A program made the position numbers and the translations under genes. Positions 1 to 5,799 of a stretch of 11,578 nucleotides of DNA are shown here, piece by piece. The notes beneath the pieces were generated by a model. The model had not been told where the DNA came from, ran no database searches, and worked only from the letters and a program-made list of their open reading frames with translations. How positions within the stretch are numbered: the stretch's first letter is position 1; each line of letters begins with the position of its first letter. Source of the DNA: Gammaproteobacteria bacterium (GTDB taxonomy: Bacteria > Pseudomonadota > Gammaproteobacteria > Pseudomonadales > Halieaceae); the NCBI GenBank assembly GCA_029859085.1, contig JAOUDU010000034.1:1-11578 (forward strand), read 5' to 3'.

Positions 1-1529
1 TTCGCCCCTCTGATGTCAACGTACCCCAGTCCGCGCTCAAGGATATGGAGCGCGACGCCGAGCGCCTGTACGAGCTGATCTGGCGCCAGTTTGTCGCCTG
101 CCAGATGCCCGACGCGGAATATATTTCCACCGTCGTGACGGTCAGCGCCGGCGATTACCAGTTGAATGCCAAGGGCCGGATCGTCAAATTCGACGGTTTC
201 ACCCGGGTCCAGGTACCCGCAGGGCGCAAGGGTGAGGATACGGTACTGCCCGATATGAAAGAGGGTGAGGTGCTGGCGCTGGACAAGCTGGATCCGTCGC
301 AGCATTTCACCAAGCCCGCTCCCCGTTACGGCGAGGCCAGCCTTGTGCGCGAGCTCGAAAAACGCGGTATCGGTCGCCCCTCCACCTACGCCTCGATTAT
401 TTCGACAATCCAGGACCGGGGTTACGTGAGGCTGGAGAACAAGCGTTTCTACGCGGAAAAAATGGGCGAAATCGTCACCCAGCGATTACAGAAGAGCTTC
501 GCCGAATTGCTCGACTACGGCTTTACCGCCTCGATGGAAGCCCACCTGGACGAGGTGGCCCAGGGCAAACTGGAGTGGCGCGAGCTGCTGGATACGTTTT
601 ACGGGGAATTCAGCACGCTGCTGGAGAAGGCGGGCGAGCCGGAACCGGTTGGGATGCAGCCCAACGAACCCACCATGACGGACATTCCCTGCAGCAAGTG
701 CGGCCGTCCGATGCAGATTCGCACCGCGAGCACCGGCGTGTTCCTGGGTTGCTCCGGCTACGCGTTGCCGCCAAAGGAGCGCTGCAAGCAGACCATCAAC
801 CTCACCCCCGGCGAGGAGGCGATCCGGGAGGATGCGGACGATGAGGCCGAGTCGCGGCTGCTGCGTACCAAGCATCGCTGCAAGCTCTGCAAGACCGCGA
901 TGGACAGTTACCTGATAGACGAGTCGCGCAAGTTACATGTCTGCGGCAACGGGCCAGACTGCCCGGGATTTGAGGTTGAGACCGGCAAATTCAAGATCAA
1001 GGGCTACGACGGGCCGATCATCGAGTGCGACAAGTGCGGCGCCGACATGCAATTGAAGACAGGGCGCTTCGGCAAATACTTCGGCTGTACCTCCGAGGCC
1101 TGCAAGAATACCCGCAAACTGCTGCGCAACGGAGAGGCGGCACCACCCAAGATGGATCCGGTACCCATGCCGGAGCTGGCCTGCCAGAAAGTGGAGGACC
1201 ACTACATCCTGCGCGACGGCGCGGCGGGCCTGTTCCTGGCCGCCAGCCAGTTTCCGCGCAACCGCGAAACCCGGGCGCCGTTTGTTGACGAGTTACTGCC
1301 GCACCAGGAAGCGATCGATCCTAAGTACGCGTTCCTGTTCAGTGCGCCGGTGTCGGACCCGGAGGGGAACCGGGCGCAGGTCCGCTTCAGTCGCAAGACG
1401 AAGGAGCAGTACGTAATGACCGAGGTCGACGGCAAGGCTACAGGCTGGAAGGCTTTCTATCGCAAGGGCAAGTGGCAGGTCGAATCCTCGGGCAGCACTG
1501 GCGGCAGCGGGACTCGCAAGCGCTCTTGA
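1..1529 (+). CDS. topA: DNA topoisomerase I, C-terminal part (5' truncated by window edge)
   Basis: Type IA topoisomerase that relaxes negatively supercoiled DNA by transient single-strand cleavage. The reading frame is open to the left edge and starts with RPSDVNVPQ, which matches the stretch just after the active-site region of E. coli TopA (about residue 369). The Toprim domain and the catalytic tyrosine therefore lie outside the window. Visible here are the [20 protein letters not shown] core motif (nt 342-401) and three four-cysteine zinc ribbons (Cys codons at nt 690-785, 879-962 and 1026-1103). Two cysteine-free ribbon-like repeats complete the C-terminus, which binds single-stranded DNA and RNA polymerase in E. 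coli. The 509 residues seen plus about 368 missing give about 875, close to the 865 of E. coli. The ATG at nt 45 is internal, not the start. The gene ends in a basic GTRKRS tail, and its stop overlaps the next start. Confidence 0.97.
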   Translation, partial: RPSDVNVPQSALKDMERDAERLYELIWRQFVACQMPDAEYISTVVTVSAGDYQLNAKGRIVKFDGFTRVQVPAGRKGEDTVLPDMKEGEVLALDKLDPSQHFTKPAPRYGEASLVRELEKRGIGRPSTYASIISTIQDRGYVRLENKRFYAEKMGEIVTQRLQKSFAELLDYGFTASMEAHLDEVAQGKLEWRELLDTFYGEFSTLLEKAGEPEPVGMQPNEPTMTDIPCSKCGRPMQIRTASTGVFLGCSGYALPPKERCKQTINLTPGEEAIREDADDEAESRLLRTKHRCKLCKTAMDSYLIDESRKLHVCGNGPDCPGFEVETGKFKIKGYDGPIIECDKCGADMQLKTGRFGKYFGCTSEACKNTRKLLRNGEAAPPKMDPVPMPELACQKVEDHYILRDGAAGLFLAASQFPRNRETRAPFVDELLPHQEAIDPKYAFLFSAPVSDPEGNRAQVRFSRKTKEQYVMTEVDGKATGWKAFYRKGKWQVESSGSTGGSGTRKRS

Positions 1530-2005
1530 GCGGCGCCCTGACCGACAGTCGCGCCCGGGCCAACCGTGAACTCTACCTAGCGAGGATAGTGCTCGGCGGC
1601 TGGCGCCGGGAACTCGACAGGCAGCTGGTGCCGGCCGGCACCCTGGCCCAGGCTTTCCAGGGTGGCGCCAGGGCACACCTCGTGGCCGCATACGGCTGGT
1701 TCCTGCTCGCGATCTGCCGGACCGGGCTGCCCGCCGCGGGCATTCCACGCGGTTGCGCGGAGCTTCCGACGATGCCACAGGGGCAGGTTTACCCGCCGGA
1801 AATCAACGAATTCCGCCAGCTGGAGGCCGCTGGCTGGCTCGGGGAGATGCTGCGCGATGCGCCCGAGGAGGTGCCGGCGATTCGACGGCCGGGTAATCTC
1901 GCCATCGAACCCGGGAACCTGCCCGCCCTGGAACAGGTCGAAAACTGGTTGGACCGGCTGGAAGCACTGATAGAGCGTATGGGCGATTCGCTGGACGAAT
2001 GCTAG
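1526..2005 (+). CDS. DUF6586-type protein of unknown function
   Basis: A 159-aa protein of unknown function. It resembles the DUF6586 proteins found directly after topA in Pseudomonas (PA3010 position); this assignment is from memory of the family and of synteny. The N-terminus has the pattern [11 protein letters not shown] (residues 11-21), followed by an amphipathic or hydrophobic stretch [13 protein letters not shown] (51-63), too short and isolated to call a membrane anchor. A predicted C-terminal helix spans about 134-152. There is no signal peptide and no catalytic motif I can recognise. I chose the TTG at 1526, which overlaps the topA stop (TTGA), because it puts the conserved motif near the N-terminus and suggests translational coupling. 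An in-frame ATG at 1472 would instead overlap topA by 58 nt. No strong Shine-Dalgarno is seen for either start. The TAG stop lies at the left edge of palindromic repeat A. Confidence 0.72.
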   Translation: MSGALTDSRARANRELYLARIVLGGWRRELDRQLVPAGTLAQAFQGGARAHLVAAYGWFLLAICRTGLPAAGIPRGCAELPTMPQGQVYPPEINEFRQLEAAGWLGEMLRDAPEEVPAIRRPGNLAIEPGNLPALEQVENWLDRLEALIERMGDSLDEC

Positions 2006-2043
2006 TGCTCCCACCAGATAACTTATCAGGTGGTTGCAGCACT
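2004..2043. repeat. Palindromic repeat A (hairpin, REP-like)
   Basis: An imperfect palindrome overlapping the stop codon of the DUF6586-type gene. Left-arm blocks AGTGCT (2004-2009), CCACC (2011-2015) and GATAA (2017-2021) pair with TTATC (2023-2027), GGTGG (2029-2033) and AGCACT (2038-2043). The right arm (2022-2043) recurs with one mismatch at 2382-2403 in repeat B. No T-run follows on either strand, so it is not a classical intrinsic terminator. It may still act as a 3'-end stabiliser or belong to a dispersed REP-like family. Confidence 0.7.
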
Positions 2044-2050
2044 GTTACCC

Positions 2051-2059
2051 TGTTAGAAT
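2051..2059 (+). promoter_or_regulatory. Extended -10 promoter for the 81-aa gene
   Basis: The sequence TGTTAGAAT matches an extended -10 element (TGnTATAAT, one mismatch in the hexamer). It lies 35 nt upstream of the ATG at 2094, with transcription expected to start near 2066. No -35 with good spacing is seen; TTGCAG at 2034-2039 is only 14 nt away. The element begins 8 nt after palindromic repeat A. The downstream Shine-Dalgarno is AGGGGT at 2081-2086. Confidence 0.45.
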
Positions 2060-2093
2060 GAAGGCGCACATTCAGCAACCAGGGGTAATTTGA

Positions 2094-2339
2094 ATGTCTG
2101 CATCTCTGTTGGAGATTGTCGATCTGGGAGATGGTGAAATCGTCCTGCAACGTGCGGATGCCGACTCCGAACCACTGGTATCCATCCGTTTCTCTGACGA
2201 ATCGCGTGTATACCTTATGGACAACGGGCTCGAGGTCGCCAAGGCGATGATCCAGGCCGGGATCCAGGCGGCGGCTGCGATTGCCGAACAGGTGGAGCAG
2301 GAGACGGCGACGGGCACCACCGCGCGCATGCTGCACTGA
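2094..2339 (+). CDS. Small conserved-type protein of unknown function (81 aa)
   Basis: An 81-aa soluble acidic protein of unknown function. The N-terminal half (LLEIVDLGDGEIVLQR... VSIRFSDESRVYL) looks like short beta strands, and the C-terminal half (about residues 43-68) is an alanine-rich helix, LEVAKAMIQAGIQAAAAIAE. No signal peptide or transmembrane segment is visible. A gene of similar size sits between topA/PA3010 and lexA in Pseudomonas (PA3009 position, from memory), so it is probably a conserved gammaproteobacterial orphan rather than a chance frame. The ATG has a good Shine-Dalgarno (AGGGGT, 7 nt spacing). It is preceded by its own extended -10 and bracketed by palindromic repeats A and B. 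It converges on lexA with a 62-nt gap. It bears no resemblance to SulA, which occupies the neighbouring position in Pseudomonas. Confidence 0.75.
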   Translation: MSASLLEIVDLGDGEIVLQRADADSEPLVSIRFSDESRVYLMDNGLEVAKAMIQAGIQAAAAIAEQVEQETATGTTARMLH

Positions 2340-2342
2340 TTA

Positions 2343-2403
2343 AATGCTCCAACCACCCCATAAGTCCGGACCAGTGCCAGGCTTACCAGGTGGTTGCAGC
2401 ACT
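2343..2403. repeat. Palindromic repeat B (hairpin between convergent genes)
   Basis: A second copy of the repeat family. The left arm (2343-2357) pairs with the right arm (2389-2403) over 15 positions with two mismatches; the core is AACCACC with GGTGGTT. TAAG (2361-2364) and CTTA (2382-2385) extend the stem inward. The loop side is longer than in repeat A. The right arm repeats 2022-2043 with one mismatch. Its right end contains the lexA stop codon, so on the minus strand lexA ends TAGTGCT, the same seven bases that end the DUF6586-type gene on the plus strand. A bidirectional 3'-end role is plausible, but no convincing T-run is present. Confidence 0.65.
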
Positions 2404-3001
2404 ATCCGCGCCGCAGCACCCCGACACTGATCCCCTCGATCGCAAACGCCCGCTCCCTCAGGTCGACCCTGATGGGCTCGTAGTCGGGGTTCTCCGGCAG
2501 CAGTTCCAGCAGGTGTTTTTGCCCGGTACGGCGCAGGCGCTTGACCGTGACTTCATCCTCGATCCGCGCGACCACGATGTCGCCGTTATTGGCTTCCCGG
2601 GTACTGTGTACCGCCAGCAGGTCGCCATCGAGAATTCCCACATCGACCATGCTGTCGCCCTGTACCACCAGGAAGTAGTCCGCCCGTGGCTTGAAGAAGG
2701 TCGGCGGCAGGTCGCAGTACTCCTCGATATTCTGCTCCGCCAGCACCGGGTCTCCCGCTGCAACCCGGCCCACGATGGGGATGCCGGCACTTTCGGGCAA
2801 CCGGATACCGCGGGATGCGCCGGCGATCATCTCGATGGCACCCTTGCGGGCCAGTGCCTTGAGATGTTCCTCCGCGGCGTTCGCGGACTTGAAACCCAGC
2901 TCGCGGGCGATATCGGCGCGGGTGGGGGGGTAGCCCGTCTGGTCGATATGCTGGCGAACCAGATCGAGCACTTGCTGTTGGCGCGAGGTGAGCTTTTCCA
3001 T
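2402..3001 (-). CDS. lexA: LexA repressor / self-cleaving SOS regulator
   Basis: Represses SOS genes by binding CTGT-N8-ACAG boxes. RecA filaments on single-stranded DNA trigger its self-cleavage. The N-terminal winged helix-turn-helix begins [15 protein letters not shown] and includes the [26 protein letters not shown] region (about residues 25-50). The cleavage site is Ala82-Gly83 in VGRVAAGDP. The catalytic Ser117 (QGDSM) and Lys154 (VTVKRL) are both present, so the protein should be autocleavable. Its 199 residues compare with 202 in E. coli. I chose the ATG at 3001 over the GTG three bases upstream because it matches family N-termini; the Shine-Dalgarno is weak. A LexA box overlaps its promoter, implying autoregulation. 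It converges on the 81-aa gene, and a DUF6763-type gene lies upstream on the same strand. No sulA-like gene follows it, unlike in Pseudomonas. Confidence 0.98.
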   Translation of the reverse strand: MEKLTSRQQQVLDLVRQHIDQTGYPPTRADIARELGFKSANAAEEHLKALARKGAIEMIAGASRGIRLPESAGIPIVGRVAAGDPVLAEQNIEEYCDLPPTFFKPRADYFLVVQGDSMVDVGILDGDLLAVHSTREANNGDIVVARIEDEVTVKRLRRTGQKHLLELLPENPDYEPIRVDLRERAFAIEGISVGVLRRG

Positions 3002-3011
3002 CACAGGTACC

Positions 3012-3027
3012 GTGGTTATTTATACAG
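3012..3027 (-). promoter_or_regulatory. lexA: Degenerate second LexA box (half-site)
   Basis: On the minus strand the site has an intact CTGT half, but the other half is CCAC instead of ACAG. It lies 19 bp centre-to-centre from the perfect box at 3031-3046 and sits between it and the lexA start. E. coli lexA has two tandem boxes about 21 bp apart, so this may be a weak cooperative site. One good half-site alone is thin evidence. Confidence 0.35.
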
Positions 3028-3030
3028 GTG

Positions 3031-3046
3031 CTGTGATTATATACAG
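3031..3046. promoter_or_regulatory. lexA: LexA (SOS) box controlling lexA
   Basis: CTGTGATTATATACAG is a perfect CTGT-N8-ACAG gammaproteobacterial SOS box. It overlaps the -10 hexamer TATAAT (3036-3041 on the minus strand) of the lexA promoter and lies 30 nt upstream of the ATG. LexA bound here would block RNA polymerase, giving the usual autoregulation. Confidence 0.92.
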
Positions 3047-3065
3047 TATTGGCGCGCCGGCACAA
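3036..3065 (-). promoter_or_regulatory. lexA: lexA promoter
   Basis: Read on the minus strand, a perfect -10 TATAAT (3041-3036) is preceded by an 18-nt spacer and a weak -35 TTGTGC (3065-3060). The -10 lies inside the SOS box. A second A/T stretch, TATAAA, occurs within the degenerate box and could be an alternative -10. Confidence 0.6.
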
Positions 3066-3116
3066 CTGCCTCCCGGGCGGGAGAGCAGCAGGGAAAATAC
3101 CACCCCCGGGGGGAAG

Positions 3117-3443
3117 TCAGTAATCGTCGACCCCGTACATGGTATCGGGCTCGATAAAACTGAGGGGGCTGGTCCACTCCTCGGGGTGATAGGGCAGGTC
3201 GGGGTCCAGCAGGTCCTCGTCGTCCAGCTCGAAAGCCGAACGCCAGTCCTCCGGCGCCGCCGCGCGCTGGGGCATCATTTCCCGCCAGGCGTCCAGGTCG
3301 AACTCCGCCACTTCGCCATCCAGGTACTGGATTTCAATCGAAAGGGAATCGGGATCCCAGTCGACGACTTCGAACAGCGCGTCTATCTGCGTGTCCTTGT
3401 ACCATTTGCCCACAATCGGGTGCTGCATTTTCATTTTCTTCAT
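3117..3443 (-). CDS. DUF6763-type acidic protein of unknown function
   Basis: A 108-aa protein whose N-terminal pattern HPIVGKWYKD...ALFEVVDWD...IEIQYLDGEVAEFDLDAW (residues 8-53) matches what I recall of the DUF6763 family; its function is unknown. It is strongly acidic (about 28 Asp/Glu against 8 Lys/Arg), soluble, and has no signal peptide. The repeated short beta-strand pattern suggests a small Tudor/SH3-like barrel, which is inference. I chose the ATG at 3443 because the purine-rich GGAAGAAAGG lies just upstream. In-frame ATGs at 3434 and 3428 are alternatives, and the longer frame from 3512 has no Shine-Dalgarno. It is transcribed toward lexA, 115 nt upstream of it, so its message could read into lexA. 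The spacer after its stop has a GC-rich inverted repeat (3070-3083) without a T-run. Confidence 0.8.
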   Translation of the reverse strand: MKKMKMQHPIVGKWYKDTQIDALFEVVDWDPDSLSIEIQYLDGEVAEFDLDAWREMMPQRAAAPEDWRSAFELDDEDLLDPDLPYHPEEWTSPLSFIEPDTMYGVDDY

Positions 3444-3593
3444 CGCCTTTCTTCCCTCTGGCAAATCAAAATAACATGCTGGCATCGCCTGTCCATTATG
3501 GGAAATAGGCATATAGATTGAACTTCAAATTCCGTTCATTTTTCGCATAAATGTTTTCAAAAGAGATCAAGCGGTTGCGCGCTATATCAAGAG

Positions 3594-3623
3594 TTGACTT
3601 AAGGCTGCTATCGCTTTTATATA
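3594..3623 (+). promoter_or_regulatory. Candidate sigma-70 promoter for the phosphorylase gene
   Basis: TTGACT (3594-3599, five of six consensus bases), an 18-nt spacer, and TATATA (3618-3623). Transcription would start near 3630, giving an untranslated leader of about 155 nt that includes the palindrome at 3681-3703. A TACAAT at 3722-3727 is an alternative -10 closer to the gene, but it lacks a -35. Confidence 0.45.
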
Positions 3624-3655
3624 CCCATTGTGTGCTGATTGGCGGTGTCTGAAAT

Positions 3656-3703
3656 AAAAAATGGGTCTAAAAAACCCCTTGCCGGGCTTGAATTCAAGCC
3701 GGC
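3656..3703 (-). terminator. Possible minus-strand terminator region
   Basis: Read on the minus strand, the palindrome GCTTGAATTCAAGC (3686-3699), extended by GCCG/CGGC arms with one bulged base, is followed six bases later by TTTTTT (3674-3669). A short GGGT/ACCC stem (3677-3663) then precedes a second TTTTTT (3661-3656). It could end read-through transcripts from mfd-csiV, which have no terminator at their own 3' end. The six-base gap and the four-base second stem are not ideal for an intrinsic terminator. The palindrome could instead be an operator or leader structure for the plus-strand gene. Confidence 0.35.
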
Positions 3704-3786
3704 TCGTCGCGTGTCGTGAAATACAATGAAATGGCTCTCTGTACCTGGTTGCCACCAGTGAAACATCTGTTCCCGGAGCATTACAC

Positions 3787-4536
3787 ATGAAGCAGCTCGG
3801 TATCATAGGCGGCACCGGTGTCAGTGACCTTGACGGTCTCGCCAGGGTGGCCTCGCACCGGCCCGATACACCCTTTGGCGCGAGCTCCGGGGCGATAGAA
3901 GAGGGCCTGCTCGACGACTGCCGCGTATTTTTCCTGCAGCGCCATGGCAGGCCGGCGCTCATCCCCCCGCACCTGGTGAACTATCGCGCCAACCTGTGGG
4001 CGCTGCAGTCGCTGGGGGTCACCGAGATCGTCGCGATCAATGCTGTGGGCGGTATCGCGGCGGCCATGCAACCCGGGGTGCTGGTGATCCCGGACCAGCT
4101 CGTCGATTACACCTGGGGGCGGGAGCACACCTTTGATGACGGCAGCGACGGCCAGCTCCGGCATATCGATTTCACGGAACCCTACAGCCGCGAACTGCGC
4201 ATGGCGCTGCTGGCGGCGGCCCGCAGCTGCGATATCGCATGCCAGGGCGCAGCGGTCCACGGTGTCACCCAGGGCCCGCGGCTGGAAACGGCGGCCGAAA
4301 TCCGCCGGATGGCGGCGGATGGCTGTGACGTGGTGGGTATGACCGGTATGCCGGAGGCGTCCCTGGCGCGGGAACTCGGCCTCGCCTACGCCTCGGTGTG
4401 CATGGTGGTGAACCCCGCGGCGGGCCTGGGGCAGGAGCCGATCTCGCTGGCGATGATGCGGGAGATCCTGGAGCGGGAGGCGGGTGTAGTGGCGCGCCTG
4501 CTGCGGTCCCTGGTGGGGCAGCGCTACCGCCGCTGA
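3787..4536 (+). CDS. S-methyl-5'-thioinosine phosphorylase (MTAP/PNP family)
   Basis: Trimeric-type purine nucleoside phosphorylase family. It most likely splits S-methyl-5'-thioinosine with phosphate into hypoxanthine and 5-methylthioribose-1-phosphate in methionine/purine salvage, after deamination of methylthioadenosine. Family motifs are GGTGV (8-12) and RHGR (52-55) at the phosphate site, NYRAN (65-69), NAVGG (85-89), GPRLET (163-168) and GMTGMPEA (184-191). At Asn209 (MVVNPAAG), adenine-specific MTAP enzymes have Asp; Asn favours 6-oxopurines, as in P. aeruginosa PA3004. The 249-aa length fits that subfamily. The ATG has GGAG about 10 nt upstream. The gene lies in the same mfd-csiV neighbourhood as PA3004, but without nagZ. 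Its stop codon touches the csiV stop on the other strand, so the two transcripts must overlap. A true methylthioadenosine phosphorylase is the less likely alternative. Confidence 0.9.
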   Translation: MKQLGIIGGTGVSDLDGLARVASHRPDTPFGASSGAIEEGLLDDCRVFFLQRHGRPALIPPHLVNYRANLWALQSLGVTEIVAINAVGGIAAAMQPGVLVIPDQLVDYTWGREHTFDDGSDGQLRHIDFTEPYSRELRMALLAAARSCDIACQGAAVHGVTQGPRLETAAEIRRMAADGCDVVGMTGMPEASLARELGLAYASVCMVVNPAAGLGQEPISLAMMREILEREAGVVARLLRSLVGQRYRR

Positions 4537-5799
4537 TTATCCGCCCTGGCTTGCGCCCGGAACCTCACCCAGTGCGCTCGCCTCCTCCACCGCGATCGCG
4601 CCCAGCTGCTCCGCCGTGACCGCTGTGAACTTGATGATCATGCCCAGCATCGGGTGGTCGATATAGTGAATCTCGCCGCTGCGCATGCGCCGCGTCTGCT
4701 GCAGCAGTACCGCGTGCCGGTATGGGTAGACCGGCGCCACGACCTCTTCTGCGGTCTCGGCTCCCATACCCTCCGGGACCTCGCCCTCGATACCAGTCAC
4801 GGCCGCCGCGCCCCCGGTCGCAGCACCCGCGGCAGTCCCTGCGACTGCAGTATTTCCGGCGGGATCCGCTTCCACACCGGCCTCCGCAGCGCCGTCAGTC
4901 GGCGAGGCGGCGGTCATATCGCCCATCGCCGAGGCCACGTCGATGACCTGCTCTTCCTCGATGACCAGCGATGGCGGGCCGAAAGGGGGGGCGGGCATCC
5001 GCCAGGTCCCCGGGAGGTATTCGCCGGCGGTGTTGAGCCACAGGTTGGTTTCCACCTGGAGGTAGCGGGACAGGTACAGCTTGATTGTGCCCTGCAGCCG
5101 CGGCCACTGCCGGGTGTCGCCGGAGCGATCCAGCACGATGGGCAGGCTGCTCGCCTCCGCGGCCACCGGTTGCACCCAGGTTTCGTGAAACAGGAGTGAG
5201 TAGCGCCCGCTGCGCTGCATCAGCGCCGCCTTGCCGCTCAATTCCTGGTAGCTGCGGGGCAGCAGGACGAAGGGTCGCGGCAGGGATGGCGGGGCCGCTA
5301 CCGGCAGGGACACCCCGGGGCCCGCAGCTGTGGTTTCGCCGGCTGCGGGCTGGGGAGAGCCGGTCACCGGTTCGGAGTACACGGGTTTCAGCGGCGCGGG
5401 TGCAGTGCCGGGCGCGGGGGCAGCCTGCCCGCTGGCCGGGGCGGTTGCCGCGGGCCACTGCCCGGGTGCGGCGCCCTCGCCCGGCACAGGGCCGGTGAGC
5501 ACCGTGATGATCTGCCGGCCGTACTCGTCAATAATGCTTTCGCCGCCAAATTCATCCCGGTTCCCGACGACCTGTGCCGGGTCCACCAGGAAGCGCGATG
5601 CGGTTGGGTAGGCGAGGGTCGGCGTGGGATCCCACTGTTCGGGACTTCCGGCGCCGGCCGGCTGTGCGGTCGATTCGTTCGCGAATACCAGCACCTCCAC
5701 CCGGAACCAGCGCTGGTCCTGTGCCAGGCCGGTGGCGCTGCCCAGCAGGGCGAGTGCAGCGAGTGCAGGGGTGATCAGCTTGACTGTTAATGTAGGCAT
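4537..5799 (-). CDS. csiV: CsiV family periplasmic peptidoglycan-binding protein, enlarged
   Basis: CsiV (cell-shape integrity, first described in Vibrio) is a periplasmic protein that binds peptidoglycan and is needed for resistance to D-amino acids and for LpoA-dependent PBP1a function in Vibrio; the role here is by family. A signal peptide is visible: hydrophobic core LITPALAALALLGSATGLA with likely cleavage near residue 26. The domain starts with DQRWFRVEVLVFANES (28-43), continues with the FVLLPRSYQEL...RSGRYSLLFHETWVQP block (177-211) and GTIKLYLSRYLQVETNLWL (237-255), and ends with HAVLLQQTRRMRSGEIHYIDHPMLGMIIKFT (362-392). At 420 residues it is longer than the roughly 250 I expect for the family. 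The excess is two low-complexity insertions, Pro/Ala-rich (about 102-175) and Ala/Gly/Glu-rich (about 291-356). Its ATG overlaps the mfd stop (TGATG), so the two are translationally coupled. Confidence 0.88.
   Translation of the reverse strand: MPTLTVKLITPALAALALLGSATGLAQDQRWFRVEVLVFANESTAQPAGAGSPEQWDPTPTLAYPTASRFLVDPAQVVGNRDEFGGESIIDEYGRQIITVLTGPVPGEGAAPGQWPAATAPASGQAAPAPGTAPAPLKPVYSEPVTGSPQPAAGETTAAGPGVSLPVAAPPSLPRPFVLLPRSYQELSGKAALMQRSGRYSLLFHETWVQPVAAEASSLPIVLDRSGDTRQWPRLQGTIKLYLSRYLQVETNLWLNTAGEYLPGTWRMPAPPFGPPSLVIEEEQVIDVASAMGDMTAASPTDGAAEAGVEADPAGNTAVAGTAAGAATGGAAAVTGIEGEVPEGMGAETAEEVVAPVYPYRHAVLLQQTRRMRSGEIHYIDHPMLGMIIKFTAVTAEQLGAIAVEEASALGEVPGASQGG

Larger units (their letters stand above)
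3444..3786. other. AT-rich divergent spacer (343 nt) with structured leader
   Basis: No gene is seen here. The part from 3510 to 3675 is clearly more AT-rich than the surrounding genes. Leftward, the only hint of a promoter for the DUF6763-type gene is CATAAT on the minus strand near 3495-3501, with no good -35. Rightward there is a sigma-70 promoter candidate at 3594-3623. The putative leader of the phosphorylase gene holds a GGGT/ACCC hairpin (3663-3677), a long palindrome (3681-3703) and a CTGGT-TGCC-ACCAG hairpin (3745-3758). I recognise no known riboswitch class. Confidence 0.55.

Noticed and set aside
1472..1525. ATG at 1472 as start of the DUF6586-type gene
   Set aside because: It overlaps topA by 58 nt and puts about 18 unconserved residues before the family motif. 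The TTG at 1526 fits better, though not decisively.
2004..2403. The 81-aa gene as a mobile cassette between direct repeats
   Set aside because: There is no recombinase or target duplication, and a gene of this kind sits in the same place in Pseudomonas, so the gene is probably older than the repeats.
3070..3112. GC-rich inverted repeat (3070-3083) and CCCCCGGGGG (3103-3112) as a terminator after the DUF6763 gene
   Set aside because: No T-run follows on the minus strand, and the second palindrome has no loop.
2390..3157. A 255-codon open frame on the plus strand across lexA
   Set aside because: It is antisense to a fully recognisable LexA, crosses its promoter and SOS box, and lacks any family motif.
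3760..3773. GAAAC-N4-GTTCC resembling a PsrA operator
   Set aside because: One mismatch to a short loose consensus, overlap with the ribosome-binding region, and no psrA in the window; chance is likely.
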